DNA of 59,694 bases from Oligoflexales bacterium (GTDB taxonomy: Bacteria > Bdellovibrionota_B > Oligoflexia > Oligoflexales > RGVZ01): assembly GCA_947468665.1 (NCBI GenBank), contig CANILH010000011.1, positions 1-59,694 on the forward strand, written 5' to 3'. This document shows positions 9,594 to 17,892 of the stretch, one piece after another. The position numbers were made by a program, and so were the translations under genes. The notes beneath the pieces were generated by a model. It saw only the letters and a program-made list of their open reading frames with translations. It searched no databases and was not told where the DNA came from. Position 1 is the stretch's first letter, and the number at the start of each line of letters is the position of its first letter.

Positions 9594-9623
9594 TTGACAC
9601 GGCGTCTGGCTTTCATGTATCTA
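9594..9623 (+). promoter_or_regulatory. Probable promoter of the tRNA-Asn gene
   Basis: A perfect -35 TTGACA (9594-9599) is followed after 18 bases by TATCTA (9618-9623). Transcription would begin about ten bases before the mature tRNA. The placement and strong -35 fit a sigma-70 type tRNA promoter. Confidence 0.5.
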
Positions 9624-9640
9624 CATACCCCTACGACTAT

Positions 9641-9716
9641 TCCTCAGTAGCTCAGTCGGTAGAGCGAGTGACTGTTAATCACTATGTCGCAGGTTCAAAT
9701 CCTGCCTGAGGAGCCA
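9641..9716 (+). tRNA. tRNA-Asn (anticodon GTT)
   Basis: The 76-base gene folds as a complete cloverleaf. The acceptor stem TCCTCAG pairs with CTGAGGA, followed by discriminator G and an encoded CCA. The anticodon stem AGTGA/TCACT encloses the loop CTGTTAA, with anticodon GTT at 9674-9676, which reads Asn codons AAC and AAT. The T arm has the GGTTCAAATC signature and the D arm has AGCTCAGTCGGTAGAGC. Confidence 0.97.
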
Positions 9717-9788
9717 TCTCCCTTGTTTCTTTTCTGTCGATACTGCGTAAGGTTACGCCGCTCCCAGGTCACGTACAGCTCGTAGCTG

Positions 9789-10454
9789 TCAGGATGCCGC
9801 TTCACTCTTCCATGTTTTGCCCATTGTGGGGCTAATTCCGCCCTCGCCGAACAGCGCGGTGGCGCGGGCTACCGCACGACCCAAGTCGCTGAGAGATTTC
9901 GCGCGCATTTTTGAGATGATATGGACGCGGTGATTATCGACCGTTCGCGCTGAGATTTTGAGCCGGCCGGCGATTACTTTACTACTTTGACCCTCAATGA
10001 TTAAGTCCAGGATCTCGTGCTCCCGAGGTGTGAGTGATTGTATGTCACTCCAGACACGCACGTCATTGGCGTATTTATGCCAGATCTCGTTGTTCCAGCT
10101 TACGGCGTCTTTAACGCGAACGATTAGCTGATTGAGAGAAAATGGCTTCTCCATAACATCAAACGCGCCAGAGCGCATAACAGCAACGGCCAAAGACACG
10201 TCAGCGTATCCAGTCAGAAGGAGCGCCGGCACAATGCGAAGCCAGCTGGCGATCTTGGCGAGTGTGTCACTGCCAGTAAATCCGGGCATACGCTCATCCA
10301 TTAAGATGCAGCCTTGCTGCTGAGGATCAAAAATATCCAAAAACTGCTCAGCCGTTCCTGACTGAATAACAAGATAACCTTCACCCTTGAGAGCCTCGAC
10401 GACCTCTTCCCTGAAATCAAGATCATCGTCGACAACATGTATTACCGGTTGCAT
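9789..10454 (-). CDS. FixJ/NarL-type two-component response regulator
   Basis: This 221-residue protein has an N-terminal receiver domain (acidic residues in HVVDDD, phospho-acceptor Asp53 in ILMDERMPG, Lys103 in MEKPFS) and a C-terminal LuxR-type helix-turn-helix at about 141-205 (SLTPREHEILDLIIEGQSSK followed by TVDNHRVHIISKM). The DERMPG form and the short linker resemble the FixJ/TodT group. Phosphorylation by a cognate kinase would promote DNA binding. No kinase gene is nearby, so it is an orphan regulator here. It is divergent from sixA, with a 166-base gap between them. Confidence 0.9.
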   Translation of the reverse strand: MQPVIHVVDDDLDFREEVVEALKGEGYLVIQSGTAEQFLDIFDPQQQGCILMDERMPGFTGSDTLAKIASWLRIVPALLLTGYADVSLAVAVMRSGAFDVMEKPFSLNQLIVRVKDAVSWNNEIWHKYANDVRVWSDIQSLTPREHEILDLIIEGQSSKVIAGRLKISARTVDNHRVHIISKMRAKSLSDLGRAVARATALFGEGGISPTMGKTWKSEAAS

Positions 10455-10538
10455 AACCTTGATCCTTCCATCGTCCTGCCATTTCCCTATGTGGCGATTC
10501 TATCATAATTTAAGAACCCACAAAGGTGACACACCTCC

Positions 10539-10567
10539 TTGGCGGTCGAGTTAATCCCCTATATAAT
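10539..10567 (+). promoter_or_regulatory. Probable sigma-70 type promoter of sixA
   Basis: TTGGCG (10539-10544) and a perfect TATAAT (10562-10567) are separated by exactly 17 bases. The expected transcript would start near 10574, giving a leader of about 47 bases before the sixA ATG. This is pattern evidence only. Confidence 0.5.
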
Positions 10568-10620
10568 TAATCTTAGGTTCCTATATTTTACTTTTCCCAT
10601 AATCCGGTTGAGGCTTCCCA

Positions 10621-11097
10621 ATGTCCGTGCCCCGCAAACTCATTCTGATGCGCCACGGTGAGGCCCAAAAGGAAGGCCCATCAGACAAAGCACGGATATT
10701 ATCGCCTCATGGAGTTGCCCAGGCACAACGGGTAGGCCGGAAACTCCAGGAAACGCTTGCTGGGTGCGATAGAGCGGTTGTAAGCAACGCCACACGTACC
10801 AAGGAGACGGGAGAGCACGTACTGGCCAGTTTCATCGCAAATGAGACCAACTATGAGCCTTTGCTTTATACGGCCAACAACGCCATGGAGTTTACCAAGG
10901 CCCTATCGCGGCATATCACGAGTGAGGATCGCGTTGTTCTAGTAATCGGTCATAACCCCATTATCAGCTCTATGGCGTGTTTATTGACGGGCACAGAGCA
11001 CGGATTCAAACCGTCAGAGTATCTGATACTGACCATTGAGGCAGATGATTGGCCCACAGCGCTCGGGTCCTCCCGATGCTGGACGGCGCGGACCTAA
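10621..11097 (+). CDS. sixA: SixA-like phosphohistidine phosphatase
   Basis: The 158-residue histidine-phosphatase family protein carries the LMRHGEA motif (catalytic His12), the Arg of NATRTKET and the second catalytic His in VIGHNP. The small size and close resemblance to SixA point to a protein-histidine phosphatase acting on phosphocarrier or histidine-kinase phosphotransfer domains, although small-molecule substrates are possible in this superfamily. GAGG lies ten bases before the ATG, and a good promoter precedes it. The C-terminus is slightly unusual, ending in a Ser/Arg/Trp-rich tail. Confidence 0.8.
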   Translation: MSVPRKLILMRHGEAQKEGPSDKARILSPHGVAQAQRVGRKLQETLAGCDRAVVSNATRTKETGEHVLASFIANETNYEPLLYTANNAMEFTKALSRHITSEDRVVLVIGHNPIISSMACLLTGTEHGFKPSEYLILTIEADDWPTALGSSRCWTART

Positions 11098-11138
11098 TTC
11101 TAATAGAACTCTGACCCTAACCCCGAACAGGAACTAAA

Positions 11139-12164
11139 ATGACAACTTGGGATATCCCTCACTGCAATGCTGCCGTCATCCGGCATTTTACTGTACAAAG
11201 CGAAATTCTAAGATCTAGTGACAAAGCGGGTTTTGACCATGCCAGACCGCACGTAGCCTATCTTCCAAAAGAGGCAATCGCGGGACAAAAACTCCCCACT
11301 GTTTACCTTCTCGCTTCCTGGACAAGTGCTGGACGCTCCATGTTTCAGTGGGAGGCATTTCGCGAAGATCTACCAACCAGGCTCGCCCGCCTGATTGCGA
11401 CTAAAGTCATTCCGCCATGCGTCGTCGTCTGTCCTGACCTTTATATTGACTACGGTGGAAGCCAATACATCAATAGTGACTATGTTGGCCACCACGGTGA
11501 TCATATCGTTAAGGAACTCATACCGTATGTTGAAAACAAGCTTCCAGTGCTTTCTGGAGCCAGGCATCGGGGCGTTCTCGGTAGGTCATCTGGCGGCTTT
11601 GGCGCACTGCGGCTCGCCATGGATTATGACGATGCATTCGCCGCTGTCGCCTGTCACGCTGGAGACATGGGGTTTGAGTGGGTTTACCGAAGAAGCCTGA
11701 TAGATATTTGTACGGGACTCGCTAAATTTCAGGATCCAGTTATGTGGATGAATGAACTGCGGAAGCAAAAAAAAATGTCAGGTTTTGACACTCATGTTCT
11801 CATGATGATTGGTATGTGCGCATTTTACAGCCCCAATCCAGACTCGCCCTCCGGGTTTGACCTGCCGGTCACCCTTCGAAACGGTGAGGTCATTGATTCA
11901 GTATGGCAACGCTGGAAGTCCCATGATCCCCTTGAGCTCGTCGATAAGCCTTTGGTCCAGGAAAGGCTTGGGCGCCTCAAAAGCCTCTTTATTGACTGCG
12001 GAAACCGGGATCAGTATTTCCTTCAGTTTGGCTCAAGACAAATGGACGCGAAACTAAAAAAATACGGCATTAAGCACGACTACTTTGAGTTTGACGATAA
12101 CCACAGTGGGACGGCTTATCGGTATGACGAGAGCCTGCCGCGACTACTAAATGCGTTGACATGA
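11139..12164 (+). CDS. Alpha/beta-hydrolase (esterase D/enterochelin esterase-like)
   Basis: The 341-residue protein is a cytoplasmic-type serine hydrolase of the 'putative esterase' family. It has a strand region PTVYLLASW, a nucleophile elbow GRSSGGFG with Ser150, and a C-terminal DDNHSGTAYRYD carrying the probable catalytic His. No signal peptide is visible. The family acts on S-formylglutathione, siderophore esters, mycolates or carbohydrate esters, and the substrate cannot be chosen here. The start follows AGGAACTAAA. It lies 41 bases after sixA and may share its transcript. Confidence 0.82.
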   Translation: MTTWDIPHCNAAVIRHFTVQSEILRSSDKAGFDHARPHVAYLPKEAIAGQKLPTVYLLASWTSAGRSMFQWEAFREDLPTRLARLIATKVIPPCVVVCPDLYIDYGGSQYINSDYVGHHGDHIVKELIPYVENKLPVLSGARHRGVLGRSSGGFGALRLAMDYDDAFAAVACHAGDMGFEWVYRRSLIDICTGLAKFQDPVMWMNELRKQKKMSGFDTHVLMMIGMCAFYSPNPDSPSGFDLPVTLRNGEVIDSVWQRWKSHDPLELVDKPLVQERLGRLKSLFIDCGNRDQYFLQFGSRQMDAKLKKYGIKHDYFEFDDNHSGTAYRYDESLPRLLNALT

Positions 12165-12217
12165 GATTTTTAAACCCTCAATCCCACAGTCAACTCATCG
12201 GGAGTCTATAGCTATAA

Positions 12218-13690
12218 TTAATTATTCTTTATTTGGTCTTTAATTTCAATACCTTGGGAGATCTTCTGGGCGCAGTCTCTTATGCGGAACCGGGCCATTT
12301 CCCGACCGATAAGCCCCATCGTCTCAAAAAGCGGAGGCGAATCCTTGCGGCCCGTAAGCACAAGTCTAAGGGTCATAAAGATGTCCTTTGGCTTCCAACC
12401 GATCTCATCTTTATAGGCCTCCACTACAGCCTTTAGTCGTTCATGATCCCAGTCGTAAAGGTCATCAAGCTTCTCAACAAGGCCATTTAGCATACCCATG
12501 ATATCGGCGGCTATTTTACCCTTCGGGATAATCTCAACACCGGTATAGTTCAATGCGCCGTTGAAAAAGAACGCGTTATTATCGGTAAACTGCTCAAACC
12601 TACTCATGCGTTCGAGGACAAAAGGCTTCAAGGCCCGCAGGTAATCTGTCGAGAAAATCTCATTGCGCACGTAATCGACAAATTGGTCTTCTGTCAGCTT
12701 GTGCATATAATGCTGATTCATCCACGTAAGTTTAACCGTATCAAAAACCGGACCGCCAAGGTGAATGTTCTTAAAATCAAACTTATCCATCATCTCCGCG
12801 ACAGTGAAAAACTCAATATCATTGCCAAAGCTCCAGCCCATATTCGCCAAAAAATTCATGAGTGATTCCGGCAAAATCCCAGCGCGCTGATAGTACGTAA
12901 GCGCGACAGGGTTTTTTCGCTTTGAGATTTTGGACTTGTCGGCGTTACGAAGAAGCGGCAAGTGAGCGAACTTCGGCTTTTCCCATCCAAATGCGTCGTA
13001 CAAGACAACGTGTTTTGGAGTTGAGTTAATCCACTCCTCGGCCCTGATGACGTGCGAGATTTTCATCAGATGATCATCGACGACATTGGCAAGGTGGTAT
13101 GTCGGATAACCATCACTCTTCAGGAGTACCTGATCATCCATCCGACTGTTCTCGATCTCGACTTTTCCACGGATCTCATCCATAAAAGATGTGGACCCCG
13201 ACATTGGCATTTTCAGACGTACAACATGGTGAATATTTTTATTGAGACTCGCGTCCACCTCGCCGGCGGGCAGTTCACGGCAATGCCTGTCATAGGCAGT
13301 GGTAACTCCTGCCTCACGCTGTTTAGCCCGAACCCCATCTATGCGTTCCGACGTACAAAAACAGCGGTAAGCATGCCCTGACTTCAGGAGCAGCTCTGTA
13401 TGCTCACGATAAATTGCCGTACGCTCACTTTGGCGATAAGGTCCCGAAGGTCCTCCCTTATCCGGCCCCTCATCCCACTCAATCCCAAGCCACCGCAGGC
13501 TTTTCATGATCATAGCCTCAGAACTCGCTTTCGCGCGGACCTGATCAGTGTCCTCAATCCTCAACAAAAACTCACCGCCGTGCTTTTTGGCGAAAACATA
13601 GTTAAATAAAGCCACATACGCGGTCCCCACATGGGGATCTCCGGTTGGGGAGGGGGCGATACGGACTCGAACCTTCTTAAAATAGCTCAT
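12218..13690 (-). CDS. gltX: Glutamate--tRNA ligase
   Basis: The 490-residue class I aminoacyl-tRNA synthetase charges tRNA-Glu (and tRNA-Gln in organisms using the amidotransferase route). The class I HIGH signature appears as PSPTGDPHVGTAYVA near residue 14, and the KMSKS loop as DKSKISKRKNP. The length and C-terminal helical anticodon-binding region are normal for GluRS, so it is not the shortened GluQ paralogue. Its start codon lies 140 bases from the divergent 6-PTPS-like gene. Confidence 0.95.
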   Translation of the reverse strand: MSYFKKVRVRIAPSPTGDPHVGTAYVALFNYVFAKKHGGEFLLRIEDTDQVRAKASSEAMIMKSLRWLGIEWDEGPDKGGPSGPYRQSERTAIYREHTELLLKSGHAYRCFCTSERIDGVRAKQREAGVTTAYDRHCRELPAGEVDASLNKNIHHVVRLKMPMSGSTSFMDEIRGKVEIENSRMDDQVLLKSDGYPTYHLANVVDDHLMKISHVIRAEEWINSTPKHVVLYDAFGWEKPKFAHLPLLRNADKSKISKRKNPVALTYYQRAGILPESLMNFLANMGWSFGNDIEFFTVAEMMDKFDFKNIHLGGPVFDTVKLTWMNQHYMHKLTEDQFVDYVRNEIFSTDYLRALKPFVLERMSRFEQFTDNNAFFFNGALNYTGVEIIPKGKIAADIMGMLNGLVEKLDDLYDWDHERLKAVVEAYKDEIGWKPKDIFMTLRLVLTGRKDSPPLFETMGLIGREMARFRIRDCAQKISQGIEIKDQIKNN

Positions 13691-13717
13691 AACTATTAAA
13701 CCTTCGCTTAGTTAGTC

Positions 13718-13746
13718 TTGAAACCTTGGAACACTCACTGTATACA
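13718..13746 (+). promoter_or_regulatory. Probable promoter of the 6-PTPS-like gene
   Basis: TTGAAA (13718-13723) and TATACA (13741-13746) are separated by 17 bases on the plus strand, about 85 bases before the ATG at 13831. This is a good sigma-70 style match in the divergent gltX intergenic region. Confidence 0.45.
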
Positions 13747-13830
13747 AGCGTCCCTAACACCTTGCACGCGAAGAATTCCAGGGAACTCCTCAAGAGTCAT
13801 TGAAATAGCAGATACGGGGCAATCTTTCAA

Positions 13831-14808
13831 ATGAACGGACAATATTCCTCAATAAATTCGTCTGAATCTTCCGAAAACGATGGTCCAGAGAGCCCTCAAA
13901 CGAGCGGGCGCCTTAGCACGCTATTTGTCCGGGATGTCGGAAAAATCGACAGCGCCATGTTTGACCCAGGCGCTGGAATCATTGGCCAAAGCTGGTATGT
14001 AGATGTCTGGCTCACGGGAACTTTAGACGAGAACGGCTTTGTTTTTGATTTTAGCCCCCTAAAGGCCCTGATCAGGAACACTCTGAGCAGCACCCTTGAT
14101 CACGCTTTGATTATCCCCGTAGGCAGTCAGACAGTACAATTCAGCGAATTTGACCGCGGCGAGCGCTGGACACTTAAGAGCAAAGCCAGAGGCGAGTCCA
14201 AGGACGCACGCTGGGACTACACCTCCCCCAAAGGATCCGTTTTTCCTGTGCACACCGTGGCGCTTAAAACAGCTAATATTGAGCAGGAATTCGCCCGCAT
14301 TCTCAGGCACCGCCTACCTCCATCGGTTCACCAGCTGGCGGTCAAGCTTCGCGAAGAGAGCATTGCCCCTACTGAGGCCAGCTACCGCTACACCCATGGT
14401 ATTACCGGCCATAACGGCCTCTGCCAGAGACTATTTCACGGGCACCGAAGCCGCATGGAGATCTATATCGGCGAAGAACGCCGCCCGGATCTGGAACACT
14501 TTGTTGTTCGTGAGGTCTTTGGCACTAACGTCCACATCGCGACCCTAAATCAGATCAAGTCAGGTAATGGCGAAGTTGGATGCCGAGGCAAAACCGACGA
14601 GCCCGTAACTCTGGCATACTCCGGAACCCTTGGTTCTTTTGAGGCAACGATGCCCTCCAATCGAGTGTTTTTCGTCGAAAACGAGACGAGTGTAGAATCT
14701 CTCGCCCGCGAAGTGGCACGATTAATAAAACGGGAAGAACGCCCAACGGATAAAATCCGGGCTGTCTGCTACGAGGGTATCGATAAGGGTGCTGAGTTCG
14801 TTCTCTGA
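13831..14808 (+). CDS. Double 6-pyruvoyl-tetrahydropterin/6-carboxytetrahydropterin synthase-like protein
   Basis: The 325-residue protein is about twice the length of QueD. The N-terminal half has the substrate side of the fold (GFVFDFSPLK, then STLDHALIIP) but lacks the zinc motif at its expected place. The C-terminal half has the zinc-type pattern (THGITGHNGLCQRLFHGHRS) but only a weak counterpart of the DF..LK/LDH segment. One site therefore seems assembled from two unequal halves, as in the long proteobacterial members annotated as 6-carboxytetrahydropterin synthase. A role in 7-deazaguanine (queuosine) or pterin chemistry is inferred. No other que genes are in the window. Confidence 0.75.
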   Translation: MNGQYSSINSSESSENDGPESPQTSGRLSTLFVRDVGKIDSAMFDPGAGIIGQSWYVDVWLTGTLDENGFVFDFSPLKALIRNTLSSTLDHALIIPVGSQTVQFSEFDRGERWTLKSKARGESKDARWDYTSPKGSVFPVHTVALKTANIEQEFARILRHRLPPSVHQLAVKLREESIAPTEASYRYTHGITGHNGLCQRLFHGHRSRMEIYIGEERRPDLEHFVVREVFGTNVHIATLNQIKSGNGEVGCRGKTDEPVTLAYSGTLGSFEATMPSNRVFFVENETSVESLAREVARLIKREERPTDKIRAVCYEGIDKGAEFVL

Positions 14809-14823
14809 AAAAATTCCCTTAAC

Positions 14824-15612
14824 TCACATTCCAGCTGAAATTTTGGCAAGCATGCTGACAGGTCCATCACCCGTCTGCTTACTCTCAATCGTGGCGACGC
14901 AAAACGGCGGTAATATCTGGAGCTGCATACCGAGGCTTTTGGATCTTCTGAACATCACCCTGTCAATTTTACCCTCGGAAGTCCCGTCCATCACCAGAGA
15001 GGTTCCGAAAGTCTCACCGAGACGTACTTGCGACTGGTGACGACCAGCGCCATAACTTCCATAAACCGTGAATATCCGTAGAAATCCCAAGCTCGCCACC
15101 GCGTCTACCGTCACGCTTGACGAGTCCGTGGATGCCAGACCCATCAGACGGTTGTAGCCACCACGCAGCGCCAATGCCGGCAAAGCGAAGCCCTCAAAAA
15201 TCGTCCACTGGGAATAAGCGGACATTAGATTTGCGCCCGTCAACCGATCCTGACCAAGACCCATGCCGACATCGACGGACCAGGGCAAACCTTTGTGCAC
15301 CTGTAGCCGCGGGATATATAGCCGTCCTTCAGGAGTTTTATTTTCTTCCGCTGCCTTCCCTGAGCCTCTCCATAACTCACGCATCGCCTCAGAATTGGAA
15401 GGAGTCTCATAACCTGCGAGGCCAAGCCCGATTCCGATACCGATTGTTCCGTGACTTCCGGCGTGCTCAAGTGGGCTATAGTTATTGGCGCGGGCCAAAA
15501 ATTCAAAATAGTCGTCAGCATCTCTCTCCGACACATCTGCATACGCTACTGTCCCAATTGACAATAGCGAGAAAAACATCAATTTGAGCCTAGACCGAAT
15601 TACCAAAACCAT
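14824..15612 (-). CDS. Secreted, probably outer-membrane protein of unknown function
   Basis: I place the start at ATG 15612 because GGTGAGGATC lies just upstream and the resulting 262-residue product begins with a signal peptide (VLVIRSRLKLMFFSLLSIGT, cleavage near AYA-DV). The frame can be extended to 15675, but that would overlap the divergent amidotransferase gene. The mature protein is rich in Gly and alternating hydrophobic residues (GTIGIGIGLGLAGY, VDVGMGLGQDRLTG), suggesting an outer-membrane beta-barrel. No family was recognised. It ends 15 bases from the convergent 6-PTPS-like gene. Confidence 0.65.
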   Translation of the reverse strand: MVLVIRSRLKLMFFSLLSIGTVAYADVSERDADDYFEFLARANNYSPLEHAGSHGTIGIGIGLGLAGYETPSNSEAMRELWRGSGKAAEENKTPEGRLYIPRLQVHKGLPWSVDVGMGLGQDRLTGANLMSAYSQWTIFEGFALPALALRGGYNRLMGLASTDSSSVTVDAVASLGFLRIFTVYGSYGAGRHQSQVRLGETFGTSLVMDGTSEGKIDRVMFRRSKSLGMQLQILPPFCVATIESKQTGDGPVSMLAKISAGM

Positions 15613-15658
15613 GCTTTGATCCTCACCGTGACTGCTTTGAACCCTGCGGAGCGAAATT

Positions 15659-16249
15659 GTGCGAATTGCCTTCATTGACCATTATGACAGCTTCAGTTTT
15701 AACGTTCTAGCCTGGCTCAGAAAAGCCTCGACTACGACTCTAGATATAAAGCGCGTCACCTGTGACGATGAGGCCGGTTTGGCACGATTGAAAAATGAGC
15801 CGATTCCATTAGTCATCTCGCCGGGTCCCGGAAAACCAACTGATTATCCGCTCACATTGCGACTTCTGGATCAGCTCATACCGAAGGTACCGATCCTGGG
15901 AATCTGCCTGGGTCATCAGATGCTCGGCGTCAGGGCAGGAGGCAAGATCGTTAGAGCCGAAGATCCGTGGCACGGGACTCAGGAGAAGGTCACGATTGCG
16001 AGCAATAGCTGGTTTACCGAAGGCCTACCTTCCGAGTTTCTGGCTATTACCTACAACTCGTTGGTTGTAGATCTTGGCAGCACAAATAATAACGACTGGC
16101 AGCCTCTCGCTTTTGACACAAAAAAGCAGCTTATGATGCTCTCACATCGCGAGCTGCCTTTGGCATCCGTTCAATTCCACCCTGAATCTTTCGGCTCACC
16201 GCACCTGGACGTACTGGCGAGGAACTTCCTCGGCCGTATAAAATCCTAA
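15659..16249 (+). CDS. pabA: Anthranilate/aminodeoxychorismate synthase glutamine amidotransferase subunit
   Basis: The 196-residue class I glutamine amidotransferase supplies ammonia for chorismate amination. It has the DHYDSFSFNV start typical of TrpG/PabA, the SPGPGKP loop, the nucleophile motif GICLGHQMLG and the catalytic SVQFHPESF. PabA and TrpG are very similar and often one protein serves both folate and tryptophan synthesis, so the symbol is a best guess. The start is a GTG preceded by GGAGCGAAATT. The large synthase subunit is not in the window, although a class IV lyase-like gene occurs at 39.7-40.6 kb. Confidence 0.85.
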   Translation: MRIAFIDHYDSFSFNVLAWLRKASTTTLDIKRVTCDDEAGLARLKNEPIPLVISPGPGKPTDYPLTLRLLDQLIPKVPILGICLGHQMLGVRAGGKIVRAEDPWHGTQEKVTIASNSWFTEGLPSEFLAITYNSLVVDLGSTNNNDWQPLAFDTKKQLMMLSHRELPLASVQFHPESFGSPHLDVLARNFLGRIKS

Positions 16250-16327
16250 GGGCGTTACGGCTGCGTCGAGCATAACGTCCGTCGTCGACAATCAGGAGGA
16301 TTTTTCTACTGACTGTTCTACGTGATC

Positions 16328-17395
16328 TTATACTAAACCAGCCACCTCAGCCAAAATTTTCACAATGCGTTGAGGGACCGCCTCGACTGCCGCCGAAGAC
16401 TGATTTTTGGATATTTCGCCGGCGTTTTCATTTAGTTTCATGATTGATCCGAACAATAGTTCACCTGTCATTGTGGATTCGCTCAGGGTATTTGCCCAGC
16501 CGTTGGCGGTAAAACTTCTAGCGTTCAAAACCTGATCTCCGCGACTTCCGACCTCAAGGGGAATTAAAAGCATTGGTTTTTTGAGGGCCAGCAACTCAAA
16601 AATACTATTCGCGCCCGCGCGGCTGACCACTAACCGCGCCGCCGCGAAAACATCCTTCATCTCATCGCCAACAAACTCAAATGCCCGGTATCCCGGTCCT
16701 GCATAGCCGGTAGACTTCCCCTTGCCGGTGAGGTGAACCACGTTCATCAGCTTCGTCAATTCCGGAAGAATCGCTGATAGCGCGTCATTTATTCTCTGTG
16801 CGCCCTGGCTACCGCCCATGACCAGAATAATATCTCGATTGTCACTAAACCCACAGAACAACCGACCACGCCGGGAATCTCCTTCGAACAAAGTAGGACG
16901 CACGGGCGTACCCACGTGAACTGCTTTTACAGGTGGAAGATACCCACCCGTCTCAGGAAATGTGTAGAGAATTTTGCGAGAAAAAGGCGCTATGATTTTG
17001 TTGGCGAGCCCAGGCGAGAAATCAGACTCGTGTGTTACAACTGGAACACCAAGGATCCAGGCGGCAAGCGTCACAGGAACAGCCACAAAGCCACCTTTGC
17101 TGAATACAACCTTAGGCCTTAATTGGGCAATGATAACCAAAGACTGAAAAAATCCGGCCAAAAATCTGAAAATATCGGTAAAATTCTGAACACTGAAATA
17201 ACGGCGAAGTTTTCCGGTCAATATTTCATGAAAAGGAATTCCTGCCTTTTCGGCAAGAACCTTCTCAATACCACCGGATCCTACATAGTGAACCTCAAAA
17301 CCAGCTTGTCTCAACTCACCCAAAATCGCGAGGTGCGGCATGACATGCCCCGCGGTTCCACCACCAGTAAGAATAATTTTCGGGGCTGGGCTCAA
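16328..17395 (-). CDS. murG: UDP-GlcNAc:lipid I N-acetylglucosaminyltransferase MurG
   Basis: MurG adds GlcNAc to lipid I to make lipid II, the last cytoplasmic step of peptidoglycan synthesis, at the inner face of the membrane. The 355-residue GT-B enzyme has GGGTAGHVMPHLAI near the N-terminus, FSKGGFVAVPV, THESDFSPGLANK, VMGGSQGAQRIN and RAGANSIFEL. It overlaps the preceding MshEN gene by four bases and is the last gene of the long minus-strand envelope block. The rest of the mur/dcw cluster is absent here, so murG has been separated from it. Confidence 0.96.
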   Translation of the reverse strand: MSPAPKIILTGGGTAGHVMPHLAILGELRQAGFEVHYVGSGGIEKVLAEKAGIPFHEILTGKLRRYFSVQNFTDIFRFLAGFFQSLVIIAQLRPKVVFSKGGFVAVPVTLAAWILGVPVVTHESDFSPGLANKIIAPFSRKILYTFPETGGYLPPVKAVHVGTPVRPTLFEGDSRRGRLFCGFSDNRDIILVMGGSQGAQRINDALSAILPELTKLMNVVHLTGKGKSTGYAGPGYRAFEFVGDEMKDVFAAARLVVSRAGANSIFELLALKKPMLLIPLEVGSRGDQVLNARSFTANGWANTLSESTMTGELLFGSIMKLNENAGEISKNQSSAAVEAVPQRIVKILAEVAGLV

Positions 17396-17892
17396 GGTTC
17401 CCTGTCCATTTTTGGGGTTTTGAATGACACAAGACTCGGCAGCTGCATAGCTAGAGGATAATGTCTTTGTATGGCCGCGATAATCTCACTTCGCTCGCCA
17501 ACAAATGGCTCGATGGACTTCTTTGTCCAATTCTCGAGCCTCTTGATTCGCTCGGGATCCGATGGATCGGCGAACACGACATGGAGTCTGCCTTCATGAT
17601 TAATATCGAACGGAAAAGTAACCAATTCCAAAGCAAGGTTATAGGGGATAAATGCCAGCGTCTCTTTCGGCACATTCAATATGCGAACCCCGGTAAGTCT
17701 GGGAAATTTTAGCTCCTGAGAGAGAATATCGGCGATTTTCGATTCCTCAACGATATGAGTCTCGACGACAGCCCTGAACGCATCCACGCCCCACTGAGCC
17801 ATAAATCCGAGCATCACCTTCTGAATCGACGGGGATAAAAGGCCCCGTTGACGTAAAATCCCGAAAACTCTCGCGTCCGCCTCACTGCTCAT
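17392..17892 (-). CDS. Stand-alone MshEN/GspE N-terminal-like domain protein
   Basis: The 166 residues match the pattern of the N-terminal domain of type II/IV secretion ATPases. There is a helical part (VFGILRQRGLLSPSIQKV, then KIADILSQELKFPRLTGV), the P.ETLAFIPYNLALEL segment and a ferredoxin-like end (LHVVFADPSDPERIKRLENW). No ATPase domain follows. MshEN domains bind cyclic di-GMP in some proteins. Whether the binding residues are kept was not determined. It overlaps its upstream neighbour by 11 bases and murG by four, so it is certainly part of that operon. A signalling role toward cell-wall synthesis is speculation. Confidence 0.7.
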   Translation of the reverse strand: MSSEADARVFGILRQRGLLSPSIQKVMLGFMAQWGVDAFRAVVETHIVEESKIADILSQELKFPRLTGVRILNVPKETLAFIPYNLALELVTFPFDINHEGRLHVVFADPSDPERIKRLENWTKKSIEPFVGERSEIIAAIQRHYPLAMQLPSLVSFKTPKMDREP

